Assembly: GCA_004369085.1 (NCBI GenBank)
Contig: ML210441.1
Span: 1-27,754, forward strand
Direction: 5' to 3'
Source: Coprinopsis marcescibilis
Lineage: Eukaryota > Basidiomycota > Agaricomycetes > Agaricales > Psathyrellaceae
DNA length: 27,754 nucleotides
The notes beneath the pieces were generated by a model. That model was not told the DNA's origin. It saw only the letters and a program-made list of their open reading frames with translations, and searched no databases. This document shows positions 17,632 through 27,754 of this stretch, piece by piece. Every line of letters starts with the position of its first letter. The stretch's first letter is position 1. Made by a program: the position numbers and the translations under genes.

Positions 17632-20600
17632 TCAGAATACCAACCCCCCACCCGACTCCTTCCTCCTTTTCCTCAACTTCGACGGCTTCCTCCCAGCCCC
17701 CACACCAGTCATATCAACCGTCGTCGCCGTAGCACCCGTCCCCGTGCTGCCCAACGAGCCCACGGACATCGACCCCACCGTCCCCCGCCTCAGCCCACTG
17801 CTCCCATTGACCATCACCCCATTATACCGCCGATCCTGCGTGAACCCCCCATACCCAACAACATCCGTGCTGGCATTCACCGAGGACGGGGTGGAGCCGC
17901 CGTGCTCGTACACCCCCTGTGCGTGCCCGCCCACGCGCCAAGCCTGAAAATTCGACATGCTCGAGTTGGCCGTCGTCACGCTCAAAGTCGACGTCCGATT
18001 GCTCGTGGGTGGGCTGTAGACCTCTCTTAGCTGCGGTTGCGCTTGCATTTGCACTTGCGGCTGCCCATCACAACTCTGCCGAGGCTGCTGACCATACACA
18101 TCTCTCTCCACCCCACTCCGCGCAAGCTCAAGGTGCTCCCGCGACGGAACAACAGCGACACTATGCCTCTGACTCTGCACCGCCTTTTTCACCAACAGGC
18201 TCCCTCCCCCTGTGCGATACCACGACCTCCGCGCACCACTCTCCTTCCCCCTCTCCTTATCCCGATCCTTATCTGCCTTCTGCCCCACGCCCGCAACACG
18301 CTTAGCAGGCGAGTCAAACGAACTAGTATCGCTAGGCGTCTTCAGGATGCTAGACTGCACGCTAGACGTCGGGCTCGTAGAGGTCAACGTGGGCGTGCGT
18401 ATTGCCGCAGTGGTGGTAGCGCAGAAAACTCCATCAGCGACTGCGCCCCGGCTCTCGCGCACGATACCGTCGTACGCCTCCGAGTTCGTCATGCTGGCCA
18501 CTGAGAACCGCGCATCAGGGCTCCCGTCTGCCACTGCCGCGTAGGCGTACCCATAGTATGCTTGCCCATATCCATGCCCTTGCCCTTGTCCATAGTAGTC
18601 AGCAGTACGGCCCTGCAAGCTGCTTTCATCCGAAAGCGCATATCCATATCCATACCCATACGCATCGATCGACGCACGGGGGTACGGCACCGCCTGCCCA
18701 ACCTCTTCAAGCTCCGGATCGCACAGCACAACAGCGTAGCAGTCCCCCTCATCCCCGTCTTGCGCCTCTGCCTCCGCTCCATCAGAAACAGCAGCAGACA
18801 AAGGCGTAGACGCTCCCGACCCAGCCCCCAAGCTCCCGCTCTTAAAGGACGGGTTGAGGGGCGACACGATGGGGTACCGCGTCTGCTGGTCGTACGACGA
18901 CGACAGGCGGCGCGAGGCGCGTGGCGAGTGGGTCGGCGAGCTGCTTGCGGACTGGGTTGGAGCGAGGCCGGGGTACCTGAACGAGGGCTTCGCAGCGTTC
19001 GGTCCGTCCACGCCATTGGCATTGCCATTGCCATTGGAAGGGATCCGAGGAATGTCAGGCTGGGTCGGACTCGTATCGGGGGTCCCATATCCGTTCACGA
19101 CGACCAACACCGTCGTAGGCTCCAGGTCGGGCATAGCGCTGCTGCCCATGTCCATACCCGTTCCCATCCCCGTTCCGACACCCATACCCATACCCGTGCC
19201 CATGCCCATACCGATACCCACATTCGCAATGACATTCGCAGAGGAAGACGAAGACGAAGAGGCAGCTACGAGCGTAGCAGTCGACCTCCGCCGCGTAGAC
19301 GGGTACCGCGAGAGCTGGTCCGTGCCCTCCCCACCAACCACGCCCATCCCAAGCTCTTCAGCCGCCAGAATCGTGGAGCGCGCCGCATTGCCGCGGCGGT
19401 AGCGCCGTCTGGCCTTGTCCGTGTCCGTGTCCGTGTCGTCGTATGCTGGAGTGCTGTAGCCTTCGATCGCATGCCCACCTTCAGCTTCACCACTGTACCC
19501 TCCTCCTCCCAACTCATGCAAAGGCACATTTGTAAAGGGTGGTAAAGGCGGGACCTCCCCAGCTGCACCATCGCCGCCATCCACAGACCTGCTCCGCCCC
19601 TTCCTCCCCCCGCTCAACGTGCGCAAGAGTCTAGTTGGGATCGAGGGCTTGTTGGTCTCTTTCTGGCTTTTGTTCAATTTGTTTGGTTTGCTTGGGTTGT
19701 TGGATTTGGAGGACTTGGAGGACTTGGAGGATTTGGAGGTGAGGGAGAGGGAGGATGCGTTGGTGTGGGTTGTTGATGCCGATGCAGAGGTGGGTGGTAT
19801 TGCAGAGACAGATGCAGAGGCAGGTGGGGAAGAGAAAGACGTCCTGGATGCATTGCGCGATTTAGGGGTGATGGACGTCGTTGATGCATTGCGCGATTTC
19901 GGGGCGGGGATGGACGTCATCGATGCATTGCGCGATTTCGCTGTCTGTCCGTAGTAGCCACTTCCACTTCCACTTCCACTTCCATTTCCACCTCCACTTC
20001 CACTTCCGCCCAGCGACACCTCGTGCGCAACAACGGGCACACGAGTAAACGTCAGCGTCTCCTGGTCGAACACGTACTCATCCACCAAGCCTATCGCCAA
20101 TGCCTGTGCCTGTGAATTCCCCCCAGCAGACATACAGCCATACGCGTCCGGGGGCATCGAATGTCGAGCTTGAGACCGAGGTTGCGGCTGATGTTGAGCT
20201 TGATCTCGATCTTGAGCTTGAGGATGGAGCTGGGAGACGGAGACCCCGCTCATAGCAGCGACGTATACGTCCCACCCGCGTGGTGGCCACCCGTCGTCGT
20301 CATTGGCTATCACATCCCCAGCAGCATCCCCGTCCGCAGCCACACCACCACCAACTTGCGATTCCCAGCCCCCCACAGAATACGGGGGGTCAGAGTGGAC
20401 TGCTCCTCCTCGTACCTCTCCTTGTACCCCTCCTTGTACCCCTCCTTGTACCCCTCCTTGTACCCCTCCTCGTACCCCTCCTCTTTCCTCCTCGTCTCTC
20501 ATTCCCATTCCTCCTCGTACCACCCCCACAGCCTCTTGCGCACCCAACCCCAAACCCACATCAACACCAACCCCAAACTCGCCCCCCAAATCCATCCTCG

Positions 20601-22692
20601 GCAAATGCGCATAATGCAACCCCAGCTCCTCCTGCCTCTGCCTCCTCACCCACCACTTCTCGCGCATATCTTCGCGTGTATTTTTTTCGCTTGGATACTC
20701 AGTCGAGGAATGTCCATCCAAACTCTTCGACTTCTGTTTCTGTTTAGGGTGTTTCGGGATGGACGAGAGGGATAGGGAAGGGGTTGTCGAGGCTTGATGC
20801 TGCTGCTCCCTCCACGCGGCTTTATCCGTCGTCCAGCGGGTTTGCCAGGTTACTTTGTCTTGTTCTTCTTCCTCCTGCTCTTGTCTTTCTTGTCGCTCCT
20901 CCTGTCTTTCTTCTTGTCCCTCCACATGTCCCCGTCTTCCATGCGTCCCTTCAACCTCGCCAGGCGCAGAGACAGATACCGCACGTCGCGTTCTAGCCGT
21001 ACCAGTCGTAGCACCAGTGGTAGTAGTATTACCACCACCAACAGACCGACTCTTCACATGCCCAAACCCCAACGCAAGGCCCAACGAGCCCCCCGGGTCG
21101 TTTCTAGTCCTGCTCCTGCTTTTGCTTGGAGTCGAGCTTTTGCTTGTTGGAGTCGAGCCTGCACCCGCTCCTTCTCCTGCTGCTGCTCCTTCTCCTGCTG
21201 CTGCTCCCGCTCCTGCACCTAATCCCGCTCCTAAACCCGTTCTTAAACCTCCACCTAAACCCGCACCCGCTCCCACACTAACCCTCGACCCAACAACAAC
21301 AGGACTACTCACACCGCGATTCTTCAAAATCGGGCGGAGCGGCGAGGGTCTGCATGCCGTGTAAGGGTTGGTATAAGGGCTCGTGTAAGGGTCGGCGTGC
21401 AGACCATGCGTGGGGAGGAACCCCGTCGATGCCGAAGGCGAGGTGAGCGATCTGCGGCGGTATCGTGCTATTCGGGTGTATCAGTGGCAGTTGGAGATAC
21501 GGAACGATGAACGAAAGGGGTAGAAGTTTGCAAAGTCGCAAAGACCCAAAAATACCCAAAAAAGAGGCAAGGAGAGCAACGTACCTTTATCCCAATGCTT
21601 ATCCTCCGAATCCTCCAGCGGAGCCCTCCCGCGCGCGCGGTCGCTCTCGGGGGGACCTTCGTGGTCGCTGCCGGACGGGACGAGTGTCGTGCTCGAGCCC
21701 GATGCTGAGGGTGTTAACGATGTATATGCCGACGCCGATGCTGAGGGTGTTGATGACCTAGACGCGTATGCTGAAGCTGACGGTGTTGACGATGTAGAAG
21801 TAGAAGTAGACAGCATTTCTTCACGCCCAGTAAACACACCGCCCCTTGCAGATGCAGACGTAAACGCAGATGCATCGTGGTCCGCAACACATGCACTTGT
21901 CACTGTAGACTGTGGCGAGGGCCGCTGGTGGCTGCGTGTCGACGAAGCCGAGCGTGGTGCTGCGATGCTCGGAGGGCTGGATAATGTGCGTTGGCGTTGT
22001 CGCGGTGTCCTTTCCGTTTCTGCTTCTTCTTGCATTGCATTATCCTTATCCTTCTCGTTGGCATTGTCATTGCCACTACCATTCCCCGCACCCAAACCCA
22101 AACCACCACCGAAACTCCCCCGCCTGGCGGACAGGTGCTGCCCAGGGCTGAGCCCGAGCGGGGAGGGCATGACGAGCGGCCCTGCGCGTGCGTAATGCGC
22201 GTGCAGGCGGTCTAGGACGGGAGTCGGCGCAGCGTGTCTGCTCGGGTCCCTACGACGAGGGGTGGAGGAGTGTGGTTGGGATTTGGACCGACGCGGGAGG
22301 TGGCTTTGCGGTTGCGGTTGCGGTAGCTGAGTTTGGGACTGCGAGTGCGGTAGGTGGGTTTGGGACTGCGAGTGGGAATGCGAGTGCAGGGAGTGGGGAC
22401 GCTGGTGTGGTAGGTCCTGGGGATAGGAGAGCTGCAGGGTGTACCGCCGGGGTGTCCTTTCCTCTTCCTCTTCTCGCCTTTGTCCTTTTTCTTCTTCGTG
22501 GGATTGATAGGGTGGACCCTGTTGCAGAGCCCTGTGATGATGATATGAATAGGGATCCTGATATGGATGCGGGTACTGCGTTGGGTATAGACTGTAAGGG
22601 GACTGGGACTGAGATTCGTGATACGTGTAGGGATGGGTTGGGGGCGAATCGAGGGAGTGGGACGCCACAGGGACGGCGAGTGGGCTCTGCAT
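17632..22692 (-). CDS. Very large low-complexity, probably disordered protein
   Basis: Two exons, 22692-21585 and 21467-17632, joined by a 117-nt intron (phase 1), give 1,647 residues. ATG at 22692 is the first after an in-frame stop. Exon 1 is rich in Pro, Gln, Ser, His and Tyr. Exon 2 is rich in Gly, Ser, Ala and Thr, with simple repeats: a GVQG tetrapeptide at about residues 700-724, SSK near 954, Met-Gly near 1120-1147, and Gly-Ala runs at its start. Scattered basic-Ser motifs suitable for kinases or 14-3-3 binding (GRSRSVDGG near 990, KSKSLDG, SSILKTPSDTSS) suggest phospho-regulation. The C-terminus is basic (KPSKLRKRRKESGG), possibly a nuclear signal. No folded domain or membrane segment is recognised. 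It may be a scaffold or regulator; function is not assigned. Long plus-strand frames opposite it are shadows of codon bias. Confidence 0.8.
19143..19222. repeat. Met-Gly coding hexamer repeat in the large gene
   Basis: A degenerate CCCATA/CCCGTG-type hexamer run encodes alternating Gly and Met/Thr/Val on the minus strand within exon 2 of the 1,647-residue protein. Confidence 0.75.
19700..19740. repeat. 9-bp repeat encoding Ser-Ser-Lys
   Basis: About four copies of a TTGGAGGAC-like 9-mer encode SSK units on the minus strand inside the large low-complexity gene. They keep frame (3 codons per unit). Confidence 0.75.
20407..20478. repeat. 12-bp repeat encoding Gly-Val-Gln-Gly
   Basis: Six consecutive 12-mers, four exactly TCCTTGTACCCC and two flanking single-base variants, encode GVQG-type tetrapeptides in exon 2 of the large gene. 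Exact internal copies suggest recent slippage without loss of frame. Confidence 0.9.
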
Positions 22693-23406
22693 GCGGCTTG
22701 AGCCTAAACCACCTTCTTCTTTCGCTTAGAGTTTGTCGTCAGGAAGCAGGAAGCAGGTGGACGTAAGCCTTTGCCTTTTATTGGCTGTACGTCGACAGAG
22801 TCAAGCGAGAAAAGGGCGAGAAATGCCACCTCGGAGCCTGTCCGACGAACATGAGGCAAAGCACGGCGAGCGCTTTTCATTCCATCACCATTATTTGTGT
22901 CATCGTCATCATCGTGTCTCTTTTGATCTGTCACCGCATGCGTCTTGCGCTAACTTGGCTTTCCTCAATGCGTGCATACCCTCGCTTTGCTCTTGAAAGC
23001 AAGTCGGAAGATGGATGGGCAGGAAGAGGAAGAAGAAAGGACTCGAGTGGGTCACTGAAAATCCGCGTTTTGTAGGGGGATTTTGGCGGTGATAATAATA
23101 TTCTTGGCAGGGTACAGACAGACAGACATTCCGAGATAGATTACCCTAGATGAAATCACCATTCACGCACGACCAAACGCATCACCCACGCCACCGCAAA
23201 ATGCCGTCGTCCGCCATCACGCCGGTCCGTCCCAACGCCGAAAACACTGTCACGTCGCAGAACCTCGTCGCGTCCTCTCACTCTCCCTGCTCTCCTGAGC
23301 ACCTCTAACCGCAGGGGTCCTCAAAACCCGTAATTTCCTTCCCCACATTTCCTCCTCCGTTCCGCTCCTCATCGTATCACGCACCACGCACCAACTAATG
23401 CTAATA
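22693..23406. other. Intergenic gap, promoter of the large gene
   Basis: This is 5' of the large gene and 3' of the broken gene. The open frame on the minus strand continues to 23250 in one frame, but the more sensible end of that gene is the stop at 23407-23409. No other gene is visible. Confidence 0.55.
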
Positions 23407-24039
23407 CTAACCACCGACCAGTCGAAGGGACAGCGCAATGATGTCATCACTCCCATCCCTCCGCACGGGCACCCCCCTCCACCGTCGTCGCAATACGACA
23501 ACAAACGAGAGGCGCAACGCAAAAAGGTCGAGGCCAACGACAAAGACACATCGATCGGCTCGGGTTGCGAGCAAGTTTCAAGCAAGTTGCGGGTGTGGTT
23601 GGCGAGGATCAGAGGTGTCATGATCTCATAATCGTTGTGCACGACGGTCCAAGCCCACTGCTCCTCCTCGTATCTCTCCCATTCTCCACTGCTTTCACCC
23701 CGTTTCAATTCCAAATTCGCCCCCCAGATCCGGGGGTGGCCGCTGCACATGCTGCCGCGGCAGGCGCGAGCAACGCAGACCGAGCTCTTCCTGGCATTGA
23801 CGTTGTAACCGCCCTTTCTTCAATGATTGAACTTGGCCTGCAGCGTGAGGGGGGATGGAGGGATGGGTGGGAGGTATAGGAAGGACGGCCGTCTAGGCTT
23901 TGTGATTTCTGTTCCAGTTTCGATGTCTGTTTGGCTTTGGGGTTCGTTTCTCCTCCATGATCATGATGACGGTCCTGGATCTGACTCTCCGCCACGATCC
24001 TTCCAAACTACCTTTTACGCTATCCATTGTCCGTGCCAT
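23407..24039 (-). pseudogene. Frame-broken gene of unknown function
   Basis: Protein-like stretches follow each other on the minus strand in different frames with no usable intron between them. In order they are an N-terminal MDSVKGSLEGSWRRV (ATG at 24027; another ATG at 24039), then QDRHHDHGG, then IPPSPLTLQAKFN, PGRARSALLAPAAAA and the long segment EWERYEEEQWAWTVVHNDYE through NHTRNLLETCSQPEPID. The last is PVRRDGSDDIIALSLRLVGG, ending at the stop 23407-23409. Two of the frame changes fall exactly on six-base G runs (23720-23725 and 23472-23477 as C on the plus strand), and one extra base in each would restore continuity. The long segment seems familiar as a conserved agaricomycete protein, but I cannot name it. 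Either a real pseudogene or homopolymer errors in the assembly. Confidence 0.5.
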
Positions 24040-24095
24040 CGTTGTTAGTCTTCTCGTTGTTCGGTTTCATGTTCGTTTCCGTTTCGCCTCTGGTC

Positions 24096-24455
24096 TGCCA
24101 TCTCGTCCAACATCTCGTCCAACATCTCGTACACCATCTCGTGCATCATCTCGTGCACCATCTCATGCACCATCTCGTCCACCACCTCGTCCAACATCTC
24201 GTCCGCCCTCTCTTTTTCCATTTCCTCAAATATCTCGTCCGCCATCTCGTCCGCCATCTTGTTTGCCATCTCGTTTGCCATCTGATTCGCCATCTCGTCC
24301 GCCATCTTGTTTGCCATCTCGTTTGCCATCTGGTTCGCCATCTCGTTTGCCATCTCGTCCGCCATCTTGTCCGCCATCTCGTCTGCCATCCGGTCTGCTA
24401 TCTCATCTGCCATTCGGTCTACCATCCAGTCTGCCATCTTGTCCACTATCTGGTC
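24096..24455. repeat. 12-bp minisatellite, about 30 units
   Basis: A 12-bp unit of the form CATCTCGTCCGC, with variants (CATCTTGTTTGC, CATCTCATGCAC), repeats for about 360 bp. All six frames tend to stay open because 12 is a multiple of 3. On the minus strand it would encode MADE/MANE/MANQ tetrapeptides with Met every fourth residue; on the plus strand RPPS/HLVC/ISFA-type repeats. The minus frame has a hydrophobic stretch upstream, but no ATG before it (only a GTG at 24566), so I do not call a gene. It lies just 5' of the broken gene. Confidence 0.85.
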
Positions 24456-24566
24456 CTCGTCTCTGTCCCGCCCTCTTCCCTTTGAGACGACCAAGAAATA
24501 GACGAAGAATCGACAGGAAAGCAGAGAAAAGAAAGAAAGTGCTATGCCACGGGCACCAACTGCCAC

Positions 24567-24950
24567 ATCCAGTCTGTGGCGACTGGGAATAAAGTAAGGT
24601 GTACACCGCCAACCAGGTAAAAGGTTGCCGAAATCTTTGATCTCACCTGTTTCCCACCAAGATTATGACATACAATTGATATCGTGTCTGGGTGGGCGCA
24701 CCCTGTCAGCCAAAAGGCCGCCTCCAGTACATCTCACGTACAAATAACACATCCCTCATCAAACGCCGTTCCGATGTATATGTCAATTTCATGTTATAAT
24801 GAAACCTGTCCCTAGCATGCATGTTATCCACCAGCATGTTTCTCCACATGTAAAAAAAATCCCTGAATCTGACTGTTGACCCATGTATTATTCCATATAT
24901 TATCTATTCACAGGAATGTATCGGGAGAGTTCGCATTATAGCAGTAAAGT
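24567..24950. other. Gap between minisatellite and transposon gene
   Basis: No gene is seen. A perfect 10-bp palindrome GGTGTACACC lies at 24598-24607 and a short inverted repeat TTTCAT-gttata-ATGAAA at about 24787-24804. Both could be chance, or terminal sequence of the adjacent transposon. Confidence 0.5.
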
Positions 24951-27388
24951 CTAAAAGCCATTGGGAACAAGCACAGACTCGTTAACCTGAGCTTGAGGCT
25001 CCACTCGCCTATGCTTTCGAGGATTGTTTGCACTCCTGGCAGAGGGGACAGCGCATTCAGGCTCCGTAGGAATCGTGGTGGCCTCCTTTGATGTGCGAAG
25101 GGCGGAGGCAGCAGCCTTATGGTGCTCCGTTCGATCCGGAAACATTAAACGAGGTTTTAAGAGGTCACGGAGGGTGGGAATAGTCCGAAGAAGATGTGCG
25201 TTATGAAATGCGTGAGCGTTGATAAGGAAGCGATCCAGTGGTGCATGCCGGACAAACTTTTCAATCTTTCCCGAGTCAATCCGCTCTTGTTTCATTGCTC
25301 GTTCACCATCGGCTTTACACCCTGCCGTGTAACAGTCATGTTGGACATTGCAGTTGAACAGGATATCCTATATACAATGTCAGTGCCCTGAATAATGAAC
25401 AGTATTGATTCTTCAGCTTAAAATCTTACCTTAGCACCAATCGCAACCCTAGCCATTTCGCTGTAAGGTCTAATAAGCACGGGCATGTCAAATTTCTCAT
25501 GCAGCATTGCTGAGACTTCAAACCGTTCGAAAATGGCAAAAGCAAACTCTCCATTCTCTTGTTGCAGAATCTCAACAATGCGTCCGACATATGTCTGCAA
25601 TTTTGGTGGTAAATCGGTGCCAGCATACAGTATGAGAAGTACCCAAACACATACCACGGATTTTTGACCTTCCGAGACACACGAAAAGGCCCATGTTCCT
25701 GTTCTGCATTCATTGCGGGAGCTCGAGATAAGTGATTTGCACTTGTACCACCTAGTTGTCAGGAAGGATGGGATGCTGAAGGTTGGAAGAGCATCCCTCG
25801 CATGTGTTTCTGCTGGAATGTAAGCCTTGCATGGCATTGGCTGGCCCCTATCGTTGCGTGCGAGCGCTTCAAGCACTGTATGGCCTGAAGACTATTTGTA
25901 AGTTTGGAAACGAGTCAACAACTCCAAACTGCTCACCACAAGGTGGCTTACTGTCGCCGTGGCCAGGTAAGTTGAATAATCGTTGGGAACACAGTGTTCT
26001 CTGCAACATAGTTCCGTAACGAGAATCCAGGCTGCGCCAACCCACCACCTTCCGTCATCCGCCAACCTCCAGAGGCAAGATGCTTGAAGGCCTCTTGCTT
26101 TGCCAATTGAAGCACGATATCGCGACTTGGGGCCTGATGGTTTGATAAGACAGAGCAGAGCCTGAACACCCCGTTGAATGACTCATAACCTTCGGTTGCG
26201 ATGCCAACCACTGGGCCAAAGCGTTTGATATTGTCTGCAATGTGAGTCAGGAGATGATACTTGATCTTTGTCACTATCTTTGATGGATCAACAGCTGCAG
26301 AGCTGTCCAGAACATTTGCAACCGTGACATTGACATCATTCTGTGTGCCATGTATGGGTAAGCTTTGGATTCTAGGATCTGAACACCACACTCACCAGGT
26401 ATTCATCCATGTTATAGATCTCTGGGAACCAAAGCAAGGCTGACAGGACGCCGACTGACTTCACCAGCCAATACTGTTCAATAGTTACCAGATCGTAGGT
26501 GTGGAAGGCATTGACCTGTGCTAGGATCTTGAACTGGCGGCCTATTAGTGAGTTCGCGTATTGCATTATGTACCCTGCCTGTATGGATGGAATTGATAAC
26601 CCCGTGGTGTCAGTAGACTGAAGGCATGGAGCATACAATGTTTCCCCCTCCTTCCACAATGTATGTGTTCCATGCCATGCATATTTGACTACACCAAGAA
26701 GAATGGTGTGGAGTATCTCAACCAGTGTATCTTGTGTAATATCGCAATCTTGAATCCATCAGTGAGCAAAGCTGTCAAATGTTGAATCGTAGCACTCACA
26801 TTTAATCAATAGGAATGGGTTATACACTTCATTTGGATGAGCCTGCACAAAACTCATGAGTTCTTCATGTACTTCTTCAACACTTCTACCACTATTGCTG
26901 TGCTGGCGTTCTCAGGCCCATCCAACAAGCTTGTCAATCCAGAACTGGGTGTATGCATCTTTGACACCAGTGCTGGTCTGATCCCTGGATACCAGTGCTG
27001 CCACGCCGTTGCATGCAAGTTCCACCTGACTTTTCATGGCATTAAGCATGGTTGTTACACTTCGAGTGGGTCGAGGCTGTTGATATGAAGATGAGTATTT
27101 CTCATGCCCCAAGCGTGAGCAGTTGGCTTACTGAAAGTATCTTTTCAAATCCAGGATCTGTTATTCTCTCCTTGTTTGTTCCTCCCACCATGCACTTCCG
27201 ACAGGGCTTATTCCCGCCACCACCAATATAGCCTGATGCCTCACTTTGTGCAGGGTTGTCGCCAGGTCCACAGTTACATTGGAGTTTGAACTGAATGTAT
27301 TGGTTGATAAGAGGATCATAAACCCTGGTTGGGTTTGTATGAGTAGCGCTGATAATGTCAGTCAGATTCCTGGCATGGAGGATATAAG
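24951..27388 (-). pseudogene. Decayed transposon-encoded protein, 5' truncated, with premature stop
   Basis: Exons seen: 27388-27132, 27076-26800, 26748-26396, 26340 to about 25955, about 25876-25655, 25594-25430 and 25367-24951; the join between the fourth and fifth is unresolved. The protein reads CNCGPGDNPAQSEASG, CRKCMVGGTNKE, AYTQFWIDKLVGWA, LVEILHTILLGVVKYAWH, QYANSLIGRQFKILAQ, LCSVLSNHQAPSRDIV and NVQHDC. These motifs mark a family present in many copies in agaricomycete genomes and regarded as transposon-borne; I recall it from such genomes but cannot give it a superfamily with certainty (CACTA- or KDZ-related are candidates). After LVGWA the frame hits TGA (26922-26920), where related proteins seem to have an Arg codon; CGA to TGA is one transition. 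The N-terminal part is missing where the LTR-like sequence begins. Confidence 0.78.
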
Positions 27389-27754
27389 TGTTACAAACAT
27401 TTATGCTTACTACCATATGATTATGATATATACCTCATGTATACCTTACATTTTTCATTTCGATCTTAGTCTTACTCATTTTTACTGCGTATGACTTCAT
27501 AGTTAGTAAGACTCATTAAAACCACACCTAAACCTCAACGAAACCTACATACACGCATGAGGCTTACGCCTCACCATAACCACATGTCTTTTGGTATATA
27601 AACCTATGTAGTTTAGTCGATAGTTCCTTACTTTGTTCTTAAGTGTTATAACCATACATACCTTCAAATCCAATACCTTTCAGTGCAAAACCATTCCAAT
27701 TGTCTATTCAAGAAAGACTAGAGTTAGTTCGTACTCAAGAGTAGAACTCTCAAC
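27389..27754 (+). mobile_element. Probable LTR of a retrotransposon inserted in the transposon gene
   Basis: The transposon coding sequence loses sense at about 27388, and the next bases read TGTTACAAACATTTATG, a typical LTR start (TG). An AT-rich promoter-like region with TATATAAA at 27595-27602 follows in the same orientation, and the window ends in CTCTCAAC, typical of an LTR 3' end just before CA. If right, this is a 5' LTR or solo LTR of at least 366 bp, continuing outside the window. Primer-binding site, target duplication and internal genes are not visible. Confidence 0.4.
27558..27573. other. Hairpin inside the LTR-like segment
   Basis: TGAGGC-ttac-GCCTCA is a perfect 6-bp stem with a 4-base loop, 22 bp upstream of the TATA-like sequence. 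It may be a promoter element or transcript hairpin of the LTR. Confidence 0.6.

Noticed and set aside
18562..19545. Long plus-strand open frame (327 codons) and several others opposite the large gene
   Set aside because: They mirror the repeats and GC-biased codons of the minus-strand gene, shift between frames and have no introns, signal or domain.
22733..23075. Plus-strand open frames upstream of the large gene
   Set aside because: Short, overlapping, no recognisable product; the region is better explained as promoter.
24096..24455. CRISPR-like regular repeats
   Set aside because: The units are contiguous 12-mers without spacers, in a eukaryotic genome; this is a minisatellite.
24045..24566. 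Minus-strand 173-codon frame with hydrophobic N-terminus and MADE repeats
   Set aside because: The hydrophobic part has no ATG (GTG only) and all frames of the minisatellite are open, so openness is not evidence of coding.

Overview
The window reads as nuclear DNA of an agaricomycete (mushroom-forming) basidiomycete. Genes are cut by many short introns of about 40-70 nt with GT-AG ends (one GC-AG). Several products fit families I recognise only from Agaricomycetes: a 7-TM surface protein, DUF7330-like membrane proteins, acidic 'RD/RE-repeat' small secreted proteins, and a multi-copy transposon protein. I saw no rRNA, tRNA, CRISPR array, origin or prokaryotic operon. All gene models were spliced by eye from splice sites and reading-frame continuity, with no transcript or database support.

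Layout: 1-168 is a perfect 84-bp tandem duplication full of small hairpins. 718-2063 (-) is a 7-TM protein gene. 2933-4094 (-) is a secreted, probably GPI-anchored protein. 4828-11200 (-) holds three head-to-tail paralogs of a single-pass membrane protein with a large beta-rich ectodomain (C1, C2, C3). 11562-12560 (-) and 14178-14605 (-) encode two small secreted proteins with an acidic body and a basic tail. 15884-16402 (+) and 16758-17228 (+) are a tandem pair of tiny cysteine-rich secreted proteins with a C-C-CC-C-C framework, each apparently containing a 4-nt micro-exon. 17632-22692 (-) is a long gene for a 1,647-residue low-complexity, probably disordered protein. 23407-24039 (-) is a gene whose frame is broken by several single-base indels. 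24096-24455 is a 12-bp minisatellite. 24951-27388 (-) is a decayed transposon gene with a premature stop, apparently interrupted at 27389 by an LTR that runs to the window end.

From 2.9 to 17.2 kb every gene is predicted to be secreted or displayed at the membrane, and three groups are local duplications. The region therefore looks like a fast-evolving cell-surface/secretome block next to transposon-rich DNA. No enzyme or pathway is visible. The most unusual items are the micro-exon in the cystine-knot-like pair and the modular phase-2 exons plus lysine/alanine tail of the gene at 11.6-12.6 kb.
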